Shown one piece after another: positions 12,931-20,734 of a DNA stretch of 42,363 nucleotides. The translations under genes were made by a program, and so were the position numbers. Location of the stretch: the NCBI RefSeq assembly GCF_001061665.1, contig NZ_JVSP01000002.1, forward strand, positions 1-42,363, written 5' to 3'. The stretch comes from Rothia mucilaginosa. GTDB lineage: Bacteria > Actinomycetota > Actinomycetes > Actinomycetales > Micrococcaceae. The stretch's first letter is position 1, and the number at the start of each line of letters is the position of its first letter. Under the pieces are notes generated by a model that was given only the letters and a program-made list of their open reading frames with translations, did no database searches and was not told the origin of the DNA.

Positions 12931-15213
12931 ATGACCAACGCAACGTACGCCCTTCCCATCGAGGGGAGCGGCTCGGCCCCCACAGGGGCGACCATCACCG
13001 TCACACTGGAAGAGATGCCCGCCATCGCCGATTCCCTCACCTACGCCAGCCAGCGCTGCGCTGAACGTCCGGTGCCCATCTCGAGCATTGGCGCAGAGAC
13101 GATGCTCTTTCTTGGGGTCAACTCGCGCGCCCGTCTGGCCAGCGGCCAGTGCACCATGTTGGCCGCCGGAATGGGCCGAAGCGCCACCGAGCTAATGGCC
13201 ACGGCGGTGGCCGTGCGCCTCGCCCACAGCGCCTACTTGCAGGTCGAGAACATGGTAGCCGGCTGGTTCGAATCGCTCGGTATTGCCCAGGACGGTAAGC
13301 TTCCTGACGGGCTGACGGTGCGAACCCACATCCGCGGCGCCCTCGCCGGCGACCCCGACGAGGTCCGGTACCTTATCCGGCTGACGCTGCCCGAGCTCGG
13401 GTACTACAGCGCATCAATAGCGATGCCCTATTCACCCCTCGTCGCGGCGGTACTTTTCGGAGCGACAGCCTATCTTGACGCCCGACTCAACCCCGAGATT
13501 GCCCGCCGGCGAGTGGCTGGACGGCTGTCCAGGATCACCGGAATCCCCGCGAAAATCATTGAGAAATTCATCGGGAGGGCCACCCTATCGTTGAAGAGAG
13601 AGAATACGTGGCGGGACGTGGGCAGCACGGCACACAACGTGCGTACCGCTTCGGCTGATGAGTACGGGGTCGCGGCGCACCGGGGAGAGAAAAATCAGCT
13701 TTCCGTAGGCTCCAGCTCGGAACGTTTGCAGGCGGCTGCCAAAGCCCAGGACCAGGAATTCGAGCGTTCTCAGCAGGACCCGACGAAGGGCGAACGCGGC
13801 GCCGTGATGGTCACCGTCATGTACGAAGAAGGCCACGAGGGTGACCCCGCCTACGCCCTGTACGTGGTGAGTATTCCGGGGACTAACTTTGACTCCTGGG
13901 GCGGCTCTCCCATGGACCCTGCGGGTGCTGTGCGTGAAACGTTAGGTGAAGATACCACGAGGAACCCCGCCTATCGGATGGTTCTTCAGGCTTTGCGTGA
14001 TGCCGGCGCGCCGCAGGGGGCCCGCGTGTACCTGGAAGGGTTCAGCCAGGGAGCCATGATTGCCTACAACATGGCTAATAGTTTCGAGGTCGCCAAGGAA
14101 ATCAACATCGTCGGTATCTACGCCCAAGGTGCTCCGCTACGAGGTCTGCCCGCCAAACGCCGAGACTTCGCCGTGGACTATGTGGAAGGCGAAGGCGATA
14201 TTGTTCCGGATAGTGCACGGCGGGAAGAGGGCGGCTGGCGTCCTGACGACCGTGATACAGCAATTACCATCCAGAACCCTGTACACGATGGCGAAAAATA
14301 CCGAGAAGCTCTAGAGCGTGAGGGGCATAGTAACGCGGTTTTTGGTGGCATGCGTGCGGCGATGGATGGTAAGGAATACGTGCTGGGGGAGCAGAAGGTT
14401 ACCTCGGGTTCTGCTATGCCGGACGGATACAGCCTAGCTGAGCGAAGGGACGTAACGATCTCACGTATCGGAATCTACTCGCGTCAGGCCTACAAATCGG
14501 GGGTTAGGTTTGACGAGAAGGGTGTAGACGAAGCGATTGAACATGGAACAGGTGGCATGGTTAAGGGCGTTCAGGACGCCAAAGATAAGGGGGAACGAAT
14601 CCAAAAAGCAGCCCAAGATACGTGGGAGAGCGCCGAACGGCGTCTCCCTCACCCGGGCCCTAAACCGTCGCAGGAGCCGGGGAGCCCGAAGCCGACCTGG
14701 CCCGAGATGCCTGCACCGCAGACGCCCAAAACACCTCCCCTGCAGGGATACGACCCGCAGAATGTTCCGTCCGCCATCAACTTGCCGGCGGACCTGAGCG
14801 GCCCGGAGCCTGCCCCTATCAAATTGCCCGCTCGAGTCGAGCCGGAGGGTCCACCACCCCCTGCAGATTTGCTCCCGCCGGACCTTCTACCAGAGCCCGC
14901 AGGCTCACAGGCAAACATCGGAAAGGTTATTAATCAGCCAACCATCGATGACCTGCCACTCCCTAAAATTGGTTCTGCGTTTGCGGGCACATTCCTCGGG
15001 CCCCGACAGGGCGGGGACTACGATGGCGGGGAATCGCTTACCCCCGACCTACCAGAGCTGAAGCCTGTTCCCATGCCCGTGGCGCCGGCCGAGGACATCG
15101 ACCCGGGGTTCCGCACGCCGATTCCTCCCGAGGAGACCGACCCGGGGTTGATACACCCCGCACCGGAGCCTCGGCGCGCCGTCACCGTTGAGCGGGAGCC
15201 GGTATTTGCCTAG
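12931..15213 (+). CDS. large alpha/beta-hydrolase-domain protein with helical N-terminus and Pro-rich tail
   Basis: 760 residues. Residues 1-230 are Ala-rich and helical, like the N-terminal targeting region of type VII substrates. Residues 290-490 look like an alpha/beta-hydrolase: a strand and oxyanion segment VVSIPGTN (313-320), the nucleophile elbow GFSQG (370-374, Ser372), a candidate acid Asp423 in EGEGDIVPD, and a candidate His466 in EREGHSNAV. Residues 575-760 are rich in Pro, Glu and Asp and probably disordered. There is no signal peptide. Downstream of the Esx-like gene and started by AGGAGA before ATG 12931, it may be a secreted lipase or esterase-like effector, but substrate and secretion are inferred. 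Its middle third uses more A/T-ending codons than its neighbours. An imperfect hairpin follows the stop. Confidence 0.7.
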   Translation: MTNATYALPIEGSGSAPTGATITVTLEEMPAIADSLTYASQRCAERPVPISSIGAETMLFLGVNSRARLASGQCTMLAAGMGRSATELMATAVAVRLAHSAYLQVENMVAGWFESLGIAQDGKLPDGLTVRTHIRGALAGDPDEVRYLIRLTLPELGYYSASIAMPYSPLVAAVLFGATAYLDARLNPEIARRRVAGRLSRITGIPAKIIEKFIGRATLSLKRENTWRDVGSTAHNVRTASADEYGVAAHRGEKNQLSVGSSSERLQAAAKAQDQEFERSQQDPTKGERGAVMVTVMYEEGHEGDPAYALYVVSIPGTNFDSWGGSPMDPAGAVRETLGEDTTRNPAYRMVLQALRDAGAPQGARVYLEGFSQGAMIAYNMANSFEVAKEINIVGIYAQGAPLRGLPAKRRDFAVDYVEGEGDIVPDSARREEGGWRPDDRDTAITIQNPVHDGEKYREALEREGHSNAVFGGMRAAMDGKEYVLGEQKVTSGSAMPDGYSLAERRDVTISRIGIYSRQAYKSGVRFDEKGVDEAIEHGTGGMVKGVQDAKDKGERIQKAAQDTWESAERRLPHPGPKPSQEPGSPKPTWPEMPAPQTPKTPPLQGYDPQNVPSAINLPADLSGPEPAPIKLPARVEPEGPPPPADLLPPDLLPEPAGSQANIGKVINQPTIDDLPLPKIGSAFAGTFLGPRQGGDYDGGESLTPDLPELKPVPMPVAPAEDIDPGFRTPIPPEETDPGLIHPAPEPRRAVTVEREPVFA

Positions 15214-15240
15214 TGGGGAGCCCGGCCGGTGAGATGGCGG

Positions 15241-15284
15241 AGACCGGCATGGGGATGGCTCGTCCTGTCCCCATGCTGGTCTTC
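15241..15284 (+). terminator. hairpin terminating the Esx-like/hydrolase operon
   Basis: 15-base arms 15241-15255 and 15268-15282 pair with one mismatch. The T tract is poor (GGTCTTC). It lies after the stop at 15213 and before the hisC start chosen at 15333, which argues against the longer hisC frame that opens with GTG at 15213. Confidence 0.6.
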
Positions 15285-15320
15285 ACCCCGGTGGCACTGG
15301 CTCCGCGGCGCTCGCGGGCA

Positions 15321-15326
15321 CATACT
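15321..15326 (+). promoter_or_regulatory. -10-like element just before hisC
   Basis: CATACT is followed six bases later by ATG 15333, with no Shine-Dalgarno sequence. The local string TACTAAAG before ATG is shared with the EcsC-like gene start at 9388. The -35 is not convincing. Confidence 0.35.
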
Positions 15327-15332
15327 AAAGCT

Positions 15333-16460
15333 ATGAGCCACTCAGAAGAACCCACCAGCATCCCGGTCCGCCCCGTCTTCGACACCCTGCCCAGCTACGC
15401 CGCGGGCAAGCCTCCCGCTCCCGTCGAGGGCCTGACCCGGTACAAGCTTTCCTCTAACGAGAACCCTCTGGGCCCCGTGCCCGAGGTGGCGCGCGTGCTG
15501 GCCGAATTCGATGCGGTGCACCGCTATCCCGACCCCCTCTCAACCGCCCTGCGCACCGCCCTCGCCGGGCAGCTGGGCGTGGACGCCGAGGATATCGTGA
15601 CCGGCGCCGGCAGCCTCGGCGCGCTCAACCAGATTATTAAAACCTTCGCAGGCGTTAACGCCGACGGTGTGCAGGACGAGGTCATCTACGCGTGGCGTTC
15701 CTTCGAGGCTTACCCCATTCTGGTTGGCATCATGGGCGCTCGCAGCGTGCAGGTTCCCAACCTGCCCGACGGCGCGCACGACTTGGACGCTATGGCCGCG
15801 GCCGTCACCGACCGCACCCGCCTGATTCTGGTGTGCACCCCCAATAACCCGACCGGTCCCGCAGTGACCGAGAGCCAGATTCGCTCCTTCCTCGCGAAGG
15901 TGCCGGCTACCGTTCCCGTGGTCATCGACGAGGCCTACTTCGAGTTCTGCGCGGCCTCTTCCATCCCGGAGGGGGAAGAGCCTCCGCTGAACGGCCTGGA
16001 TATCTACCGTGACTACCCGAACGTCATCATTCTGCGCACTTTCTCCAAGGCGCAGGGCCTGGCGGGTTTGCGCGTGGGCTACTCGATTTCGCATCCGCAG
16101 ATTACCCGCCACCTGCGGGTTGCAGCGACCCCCTTTGCCGTGTCCGCCCTGGCCGAGCGGGCCGCCGTCGCCTCCATCGAGCACCAGGAGGCCGTCATGG
16201 CGCGGGTCAGGCACATCGTGGCCGAGCGTGAGCGCGTCACGGCCCGTCTACGCGAACTGGGCTACGAGTTCCCGGGCACCTACGCAAACTTTGTGTGGCT
16301 GCCCCTGGGGGAGCGGACCGGTGACTTCGTTGACCTCATGAACCGGAATGCTCTCTCGGTGCGTGCCTTCGGGTCCGAGGGCGTGCGCGTGAGCATTGGC
16401 GAGGTCGAGGCAAACGACCGTTTCCTGTCCCTGTGCGAGCTCTTCGCGCAGGAGGGCTAA
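15333..16460 (+). CDS. hisC: histidinol-phosphate/aromatic aminotransferase, PLP-dependent
   Basis: 375 residues, class I/II aminotransferase fold. Motifs seen: YKLSSNENPLGP near the N-terminus (substrate phosphate and entry region typical of HisC), CTPNNPTGP with the PLP-contact Asn, VIDEAYFEFC with the PLP-ring Asp, and RTFSKAQGLAGLRVGY with the Schiff-base Lys and phosphate-binding Arg. It converts imidazole-acetol phosphate and glutamate to histidinol phosphate; actinobacterial relatives called Pat act on aromatic amino acids, and sequence alone cannot separate the two. No other his gene is adjacent. The longer frame from GTG 15213 would run through a hairpin and adds unrelated residues, so ATG 15333 is preferred. 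Confidence 0.86.
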   Translation: MSHSEEPTSIPVRPVFDTLPSYAAGKPPAPVEGLTRYKLSSNENPLGPVPEVARVLAEFDAVHRYPDPLSTALRTALAGQLGVDAEDIVTGAGSLGALNQIIKTFAGVNADGVQDEVIYAWRSFEAYPILVGIMGARSVQVPNLPDGAHDLDAMAAAVTDRTRLILVCTPNNPTGPAVTESQIRSFLAKVPATVPVVIDEAYFEFCAASSIPEGEEPPLNGLDIYRDYPNVIILRTFSKAQGLAGLRVGYSISHPQITRHLRVAATPFAVSALAERAAVASIEHQEAVMARVRHIVAERERVTARLRELGYEFPGTYANFVWLPLGERTGDFVDLMNRNALSVRAFGSEGVRVSIGEVEANDRFLSLCELFAQEG

Positions 16461-16520
16461 TCTCGCTCAACATCGCTGGATAAGCTTGAATCGTATAGCG
16501 GTCCTGAGCGGATGAAGATG

Positions 16521-16575
16521 AAGGAACCCTCCTATATATTCTGATTATCGAATATATAGGAGGGTTCCTTTGGCC
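16521..16575 (+). terminator. perfect 20-base-pair inverted repeat terminating hisC
   Basis: Arms 16521-16540 and 16551-16570 pair without mismatch around a 10-base loop (CTGATTATCG), and CCTTTGG closes the structure. The AT-rich tip (TATATATT) is unusual in this GC-rich sequence. Confidence 0.85.
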
Positions 16576-16704
16576 AATAAACGCAATTGGTAGCGCCGCC
16601 GGTTTTCGCCTGCTCATATGCTGAATGACGGGGCGCAATACGCGGTGTTCCAGGCGTGTTCCGAGCGTGCACGTTATTGCCGAGAGCCCGAAATAGTAAA
16701 CTGG

Positions 16705-16720
16705 TAGGTATATATGCCCA
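16705..16720 (+). promoter_or_regulatory. candidate operator upstream of the E1-alpha gene
   Basis: TAGGTATATATGCCCA closely resembles the palindrome TAGGGTATATGCCCTA at 19108-19123 in front of the E2 gene. Each lies 11-14 bases after a possible -10 hexamer, where a repressor would block transcription. The regulator is unknown. Confidence 0.35.
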
Positions 16721-16833
16721 GTCCTGATGGTGCACCGGCCGTAAATCAGCCTCTCAATCCTCCACCTTTCGTGGAGAATGAGGCTTGGCCCCGGTAGCCC
16801 GCAGGCGAAGCCATCGTCACGTGTGGAGGTTAG

Positions 16834-18000
16834 ATGCACGAGAACGACAAGTACCCGGGAGTGCCCGAGCGCATCCAGCTCATGGATGAGAACGGCACCG
16901 TCCACGAACACCCCACCTTCAGCCGATACGTCAAAGACGTCGATGGTGATACCCTGCGCGAGGCCTACCGCCTCATGTACACCACCCGCCGCTTCGACGA
17001 CGAGGCGACCGCCCTGCAGCGCCAGGGCCAGCTCGCCCTGTGGGTTCCTAGCCGAGGCCAGGAGGCCGCGCAGGTCGGCTCCGCACTGGCCTACGCCCCC
17101 AACGACTACATCTTCCCCTCCTATCGTGAGCACGCCGTCGCCCTGGCGCGCGGTGTGGATTTCCGCGATCTGATTACCATCTTCCGCGGCACCACCACCC
17201 ACGGTTGGGACATGAAGGCCCACAACTTCCACACCTACACCAAGGTGCTGGCCGCCCAGACCCTGCATGCCGTCGGCTACGCCATGGGCCTGAACTTCGA
17301 TGCCGATATCGAGGCTGAAACCGGCAAGCGCCCCACCGGCCAGGGCCAGGCCACCGACCCCGCAACCGACGCGCAGAAGCCCGCCGTCGCGGTCTACTTC
17401 GGCGACGGCTCCTCCAGCGAGGGCGACGTTCACGAATCCATGGTCTTCGCGGCCTCCTACGATGCCCCGGTGCTCTTCTTCGTGCAGAACAACCGCTGGG
17501 CCATCTCGGTTCCCTTCGAGGTGCAGTCGCGCGTGCCGATTTCGACCCGAGCCGCCGGTTACGGCTTCGAGGGCCTGCGCGTGGACGGCAATGACATCCT
17601 GGGCGTGCTCGCGGTGACCCGTTACGCCATGGAGAAGATTCGTGCCGGCGAGGGCCCCGTGCTCATCGAGGCCGAGACCTACCGCCTGGGCCCGCACACT
17701 ACCGCCGACGACCCCACGAAGTACCGCACCGAGGCCGACCTTGAGGGGCCGCTGCACCGCGACCCCATGATTCGCCTCGAGAAGTACCTGCGCGAGCAGG
17801 GCTACGCCGACGATGCCTTCTTCGAGGAGGTTGCCGAGTCTGCTCAGAAGGTCGCATCCGGCGTGCGCGACGCCGTGCTTTCCGCCGAGGTGGCCGACTT
17901 TGAGCACTTCTTCGACCGCGTCTACGCCCAGGAACACCAGCAGGTTGAGGACGACCGCGAATTCTACCGCACCTACAACGCAGGCTTTGAAGAGGAGTAA
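16834..18000 (+). CDS. bkdA: 2-oxoacid dehydrogenase E1 component, alpha subunit
   Basis: 388 residues. It is the ThDP-binding half of a heterotetrameric E1 that decarboxylates 2-oxoacids. The ThDP/Mg motif starts GDGSSSEGD (190-198) and ends VQNN (217-220). Also seen are RQGQLALWVPSRGQEA and FPSYREHA, typical of branched-chain and pyruvate E1-alpha. Residues 155-182 form a charged insertion (EAETGKRPTGQGQ) before the ThDP motif. Actinobacteria normally make pyruvate dehydrogenase with homodimeric AceE, so this heterodimeric E1 is more likely the branched-chain (3-methyl-2-oxobutanoate) enzyme; pdhA is the alternative name. GGAGG precedes ATG 16834. The next gene starts two bases after its TAA. 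Confidence 0.87.
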   Translation: MHENDKYPGVPERIQLMDENGTVHEHPTFSRYVKDVDGDTLREAYRLMYTTRRFDDEATALQRQGQLALWVPSRGQEAAQVGSALAYAPNDYIFPSYREHAVALARGVDFRDLITIFRGTTTHGWDMKAHNFHTYTKVLAAQTLHAVGYAMGLNFDADIEAETGKRPTGQGQATDPATDAQKPAVAVYFGDGSSSEGDVHESMVFAASYDAPVLFFVQNNRWAISVPFEVQSRVPISTRAAGYGFEGLRVDGNDILGVLAVTRYAMEKIRAGEGPVLIEAETYRLGPHTTADDPTKYRTEADLEGPLHRDPMIRLEKYLREQGYADDAFFEEVAESAQKVASGVRDAVLSAEVADFEHFFDRVYAQEHQQVEDDREFYRTYNAGFEEE

Positions 18001-18002
18001 AG

Positions 18003-18989
18003 ATGAGCGAAAACATTGAGCGTTTGACCCTCGCCAAGGCCATTACTCGCGGCCTGGAGGATGCCCTCGAGGCTGACCGCACCGTGGTTCTGCTCGGTGA
18101 GGATATCGGCAAGCTTGGCGGCGTGTACCGCGTGACCGAGGGCTTGCAGGCCCGCTTCGGCAACCGCCGCGTCATGGATAGCCCGCTGGGGGAGTCCGGC
18201 ATTATCGGCACCTCCATCGGCATGGCGCTACGCGGGTACCGCCCCGTTCCCGAGATTCAGTTCGACGGCTTCGTTTTCCCCGCCTTCAACCAAATCACGA
18301 GCCAGCTTGCGAAGATTCACAACCGCACCGATAAGCAGTACATCGTGCCGGTGACGATTCGTATTCCCTACGGCGGCGTGATTGGCTCGGTGGAGCACCA
18401 CTCCGAGTCGCCCGAGGCGCTGTTCGCCCACACCGCCGGCCTGCGCATCGTGACTCCCTCGAGCCCGCACGAGGCCTACTGGATGACCCGCAAGGCGATT
18501 GAGTGCCCGGATCCGGTCATTATCTTTGAGCCCAAGCGCCGCTACTGGCTCAAGGGGGACGTGGACCTGAACGACACCTCCTTCGACTCGTTTAGCGCCA
18601 AGGTCGTGCGCGAGGGTACCGATGTCACGATTGTTGCGTACGGTCCGCTGGTTCCGGTGGCCCTGGCAGCCGCGGAGGCCGCGGTTGAGGATGGCCGCTC
18701 GATTGAGGTGATTGATCTGCGCTCGATTTCTCCGCTGGATGTGCCGACCGTGGCCGCCTCGGTGGCGAAGACTGGCCGCCTGATTATTGCACATGAGGCG
18801 CCGACCTTTGGCGGTATGGGTGGTGAGCTGGCGGCCGCGATTACGGAGCGTTGCTTCTACAGCCTGCAGGCGCCGGTGATTCGCGTGGGTGGCTACTACA
18901 TGCCGTACCCGGTTTCCCGCGTGGAGGAGGAGTACGTGCCAGATATTGACCGCATCCTGGAGGCGGTTGATCGCGCTTTCGATTACTAG
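18003..18989 (+). CDS. bkdB: 2-oxoacid dehydrogenase E1 component, beta subunit
   Basis: 328 residues, the normal length of E1-beta. Motifs include LLGEDIGKLGGVYRVTEGL at the N-terminus, MDSPLGESGIIG, EIQFDGFVFPAFNQI (beta-subunit core contacting the pyrimidine of ThDP) and IEVIDLRSISPLD in the C-terminal transketolase domain, ending with HEAPTFGGMGGELAA. It completes the alpha2-beta2 E1 active site with the upstream product. It starts two bases after the alpha stop, so translation is coupled, with GAGGAG inside the end of the alpha gene as ribosome-binding site. A weak hairpin (CGGGGT/ACCCCG, 18999-19020) and a 147-base gap separate it from E2. Confidence 0.88.
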   Translation: MSENIERLTLAKAITRGLEDALEADRTVVLLGEDIGKLGGVYRVTEGLQARFGNRRVMDSPLGESGIIGTSIGMALRGYRPVPEIQFDGFVFPAFNQITSQLAKIHNRTDKQYIVPVTIRIPYGGVIGSVEHHSESPEALFAHTAGLRIVTPSSPHEAYWMTRKAIECPDPVIIFEPKRRYWLKGDVDLNDTSFDSFSAKVVREGTDVTIVAYGPLVPVALAAAEAAVEDGRSIEVIDLRSISPLDVPTVAASVAKTGRLIIAHEAPTFGGMGGELAAAITERCFYSLQAPVIRVGGYYMPYPVSRVEEEYVPDIDRILEAVDRAFDY

Positions 18990-19107
18990 GTGCGGTTTCG
19001 GGGTTGGTATGTGCACCCCGCTTCTTGACGCTTCGTTCTGAGGTGTGTCGCCGGCCCGAAACCGACGGCACGCTCGCGGCGGATAGGACCGCCCATAATA
19101 TTCCATG

Positions 19108-19123
19108 TAGGGTATATGCCCTA
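19108..19123 (+). promoter_or_regulatory. palindrome upstream of the E2 gene, candidate operator
   Basis: TAGGGTATATGCCCTA has perfect TAGGG/CCCTA arms. It lies just after a -10-like CATAAT (19094-19099) and before the ribosome-binding site GAGAGG (19125-19130). A related motif is at 16705-16720, so both transcription units may share a regulator. Confidence 0.4.
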
Positions 19124-19136
19124 GTGAGAGGTAAAT

Positions 19137-20615
19137 ATGTCCCAGATTTTTTCGCTTCCCGACGTGGGCGAAGGCCTGACCGAGGCTGAAATCCTCAGCT
19201 GGAAGGTCGCAACCGGCACCGAGGTCGCCATCAACGATGTGCTGGTCGAGATTGAGACCGCCAAGAGCGTTGTCGAACTGCCCTCGCCCTACGCCGGCAT
19301 CGTCGAGGAATTGATGGTCGCCGAGGGCGAGACCGTCGAGGTGGGTACCCCCATCATCCGCATCTCCGGTGGCGACGGCGCAGCCCCGGCCGCTCCCGCG
19401 GCACCCCAGCAGGAGACCGAATCCGGCACCGCGCTGGTCGGCTCCGGACCCAAGGCGGACGCTGTTAAGCGCCGCGCACGTAAGCGTCCCGCCTCCGCGG
19501 CCCAGCCCGCACCTGCCGCCCCCGCATCACCCGCGGCGCCGACAGTCCAGGCACCGGTGGCGCACACCCCCTCCGACCCGGTAAACCGCAACCAGGGCCT
19601 GCTCAGCGAGCTGGCCGAGCGCGCCTCCCGCTTTGTGGAGAACACCCCGCTGAACTCGGTGGTGCAGCGTCTGGCACCCGAGCCCGCAGCGGCTCCCGCG
19701 CCGACTTTGGCTCCCGAGCAGGTTCCGCACCGCCCGACCCTCGCGCCGCCTCCGGTGCGTCTTGCCGCAAAGGAGCTCGGCGTCGACCTGGCCCACGTGA
19801 CTGCCACCGGTGCCCGCGGCCAGGTGACCAAGCAGGACCTCATGAACTACGTTGCCCACCTCAAGGACGTGCAGCACAGCGGTGCCCGCCAGCCCTTCTG
19901 GCAGGGTGCAATCACCCCGGGCGACCGCATCGAGCGCGTCCCGGTGCGCGGCGTGCGCAAGGCCACCGCGAAGGCCATGGTCGCCTCGGCCTTCAGCGCC
20001 CCGCACGTGTCGATTTTCGTGGACGTGGATGCATCCCGCACCATGGAGTTCGTGAAGCGCTTGAAGAAGTCTCGCCACTTTGAGGGCGTGAAGGTCACCC
20101 CGCTGCTGGTGCTTGCCGCCGCGGTGATTTGGGCTGCTGAGCGTAACCCGCAGGTCAACGCGACCTGGACCGACAGCGAGATCCAGATTAAGCACTACAT
20201 GAATCTGGGTATTGCGGCCGCCACCCCGCGCGGCCTGATGGTCCCGAACATCAAGGATGCCCAGGAGCTTTCCCTGCGCGAGCTTGCGATTGCCCTGAAC
20301 AACCTGACCACTCGCGCTCGTGAAGGCAAGACCCAGCCGGCAGAGATGGCGAACGGCACCCTGACCATTACGAATATCGGTTCGCTGGGCATTGATACCG
20401 GTACCCCGATTATCAACCCGGGTGAGGTTGCGATCGTGGCCTTCGGTACCATCAAGCAGAAGCCGTGGGTGGTTGACGGCGAAGTGATTCCTCGCTGGGT
20501 GACGACCCTGGGCGGCTCGTTCGACCACCGCGTGGTGGACGGCGATCTCTCGGCTCGCTTCATGGCCGATGTGGCGGCCATCCTGGAGGAACCGGCCCTG
20601 CTGCTGGATCACTAG
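19137..20615 (+). CDS. bkdC: 2-oxoacid dehydrogenase E2 component, dihydrolipoamide acyltransferase
   Basis: 492 residues in the classical order. Lipoyl domain 1-78 carries the lipoylated Lys43 in [14 protein letters not shown] long Ala/Pro-rich linker (about 80-200) follows. The peripheral subunit-binding domain spans roughly 207-243 ([18 protein letters not shown]). The catalytic acyltransferase domain holds [10 protein letters not shown] near the C-terminus. It transfers the acyl group from E1 to CoA and forms the core of the complex. Only one lipoyl domain is present. E3 (lipoamide dehydrogenase) is not in this window and must come from elsewhere. GAGAGG precedes ATG 19137, and the gene has its own promoter-like region. 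A strong terminator follows. Confidence 0.9.
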   Translation: MSQIFSLPDVGEGLTEAEILSWKVATGTEVAINDVLVEIETAKSVVELPSPYAGIVEELMVAEGETVEVGTPIIRISGGDGAAPAAPAAPQQETESGTALVGSGPKADAVKRRARKRPASAAQPAPAAPASPAAPTVQAPVAHTPSDPVNRNQGLLSELAERASRFVENTPLNSVVQRLAPEPAAAPAPTLAPEQVPHRPTLAPPPVRLAAKELGVDLAHVTATGARGQVTKQDLMNYVAHLKDVQHSGARQPFWQGAITPGDRIERVPVRGVRKATAKAMVASAFSAPHVSIFVDVDASRTMEFVKRLKKSRHFEGVKVTPLLVLAAAVIWAAERNPQVNATWTDSEIQIKHYMNLGIAAATPRGLMVPNIKDAQELSLRELAIALNNLTTRAREGKTQPAEMANGTLTITNIGSLGIDTGTPIINPGEVAIVAFGTIKQKPWVVDGEVIPRWVTTLGGSFDHRVVDGDLSARFMADVAAILEEPALLLDH

Positions 20616-20647
20616 GCAATAACCTAAACGGCCCCGAAGAGCCGTTC

Positions 20648-20699
20648 AACGCGAAGACCTCCGGCGCACATAGCGTGCGCCGGAGGTCTTCGCGTTTTG
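20648..20699 (+). terminator. intrinsic terminator after the E2 gene
   Basis: Perfect 22-base-pair stem with arms 20648-20669 and 20675-20696 and a five-base loop, then TTTTG. One of the strongest in the window. Confidence 0.9.
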
Positions 20700-20734
20700 T
20701 ATCGGCATCGGTGCGGTGTCCGGTGCTTCGGAGG

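Larger units (their letters stand above)
16461..16833. other. 373-base intergenic region: terminator, promoter area and structured leader
   Basis: It contains the perfect hairpin at 16521-16575 that ends hisC. A promoter-like region follows with TAGTAA at 16694-16699, then a partly palindromic motif at 16705-16720. A 27-residue open frame (ATG 16714 to TAG 16797) comes next, and a hairpin at 16749-16784. The E1-alpha gene starts at 16834. Confidence 0.6.

Noticed and set aside
16336-17937. 533-codon open frame on the minus strand
   Set aside because: It is antisense to the E1-alpha gene and crosses the hisC terminator; it is a shadow.
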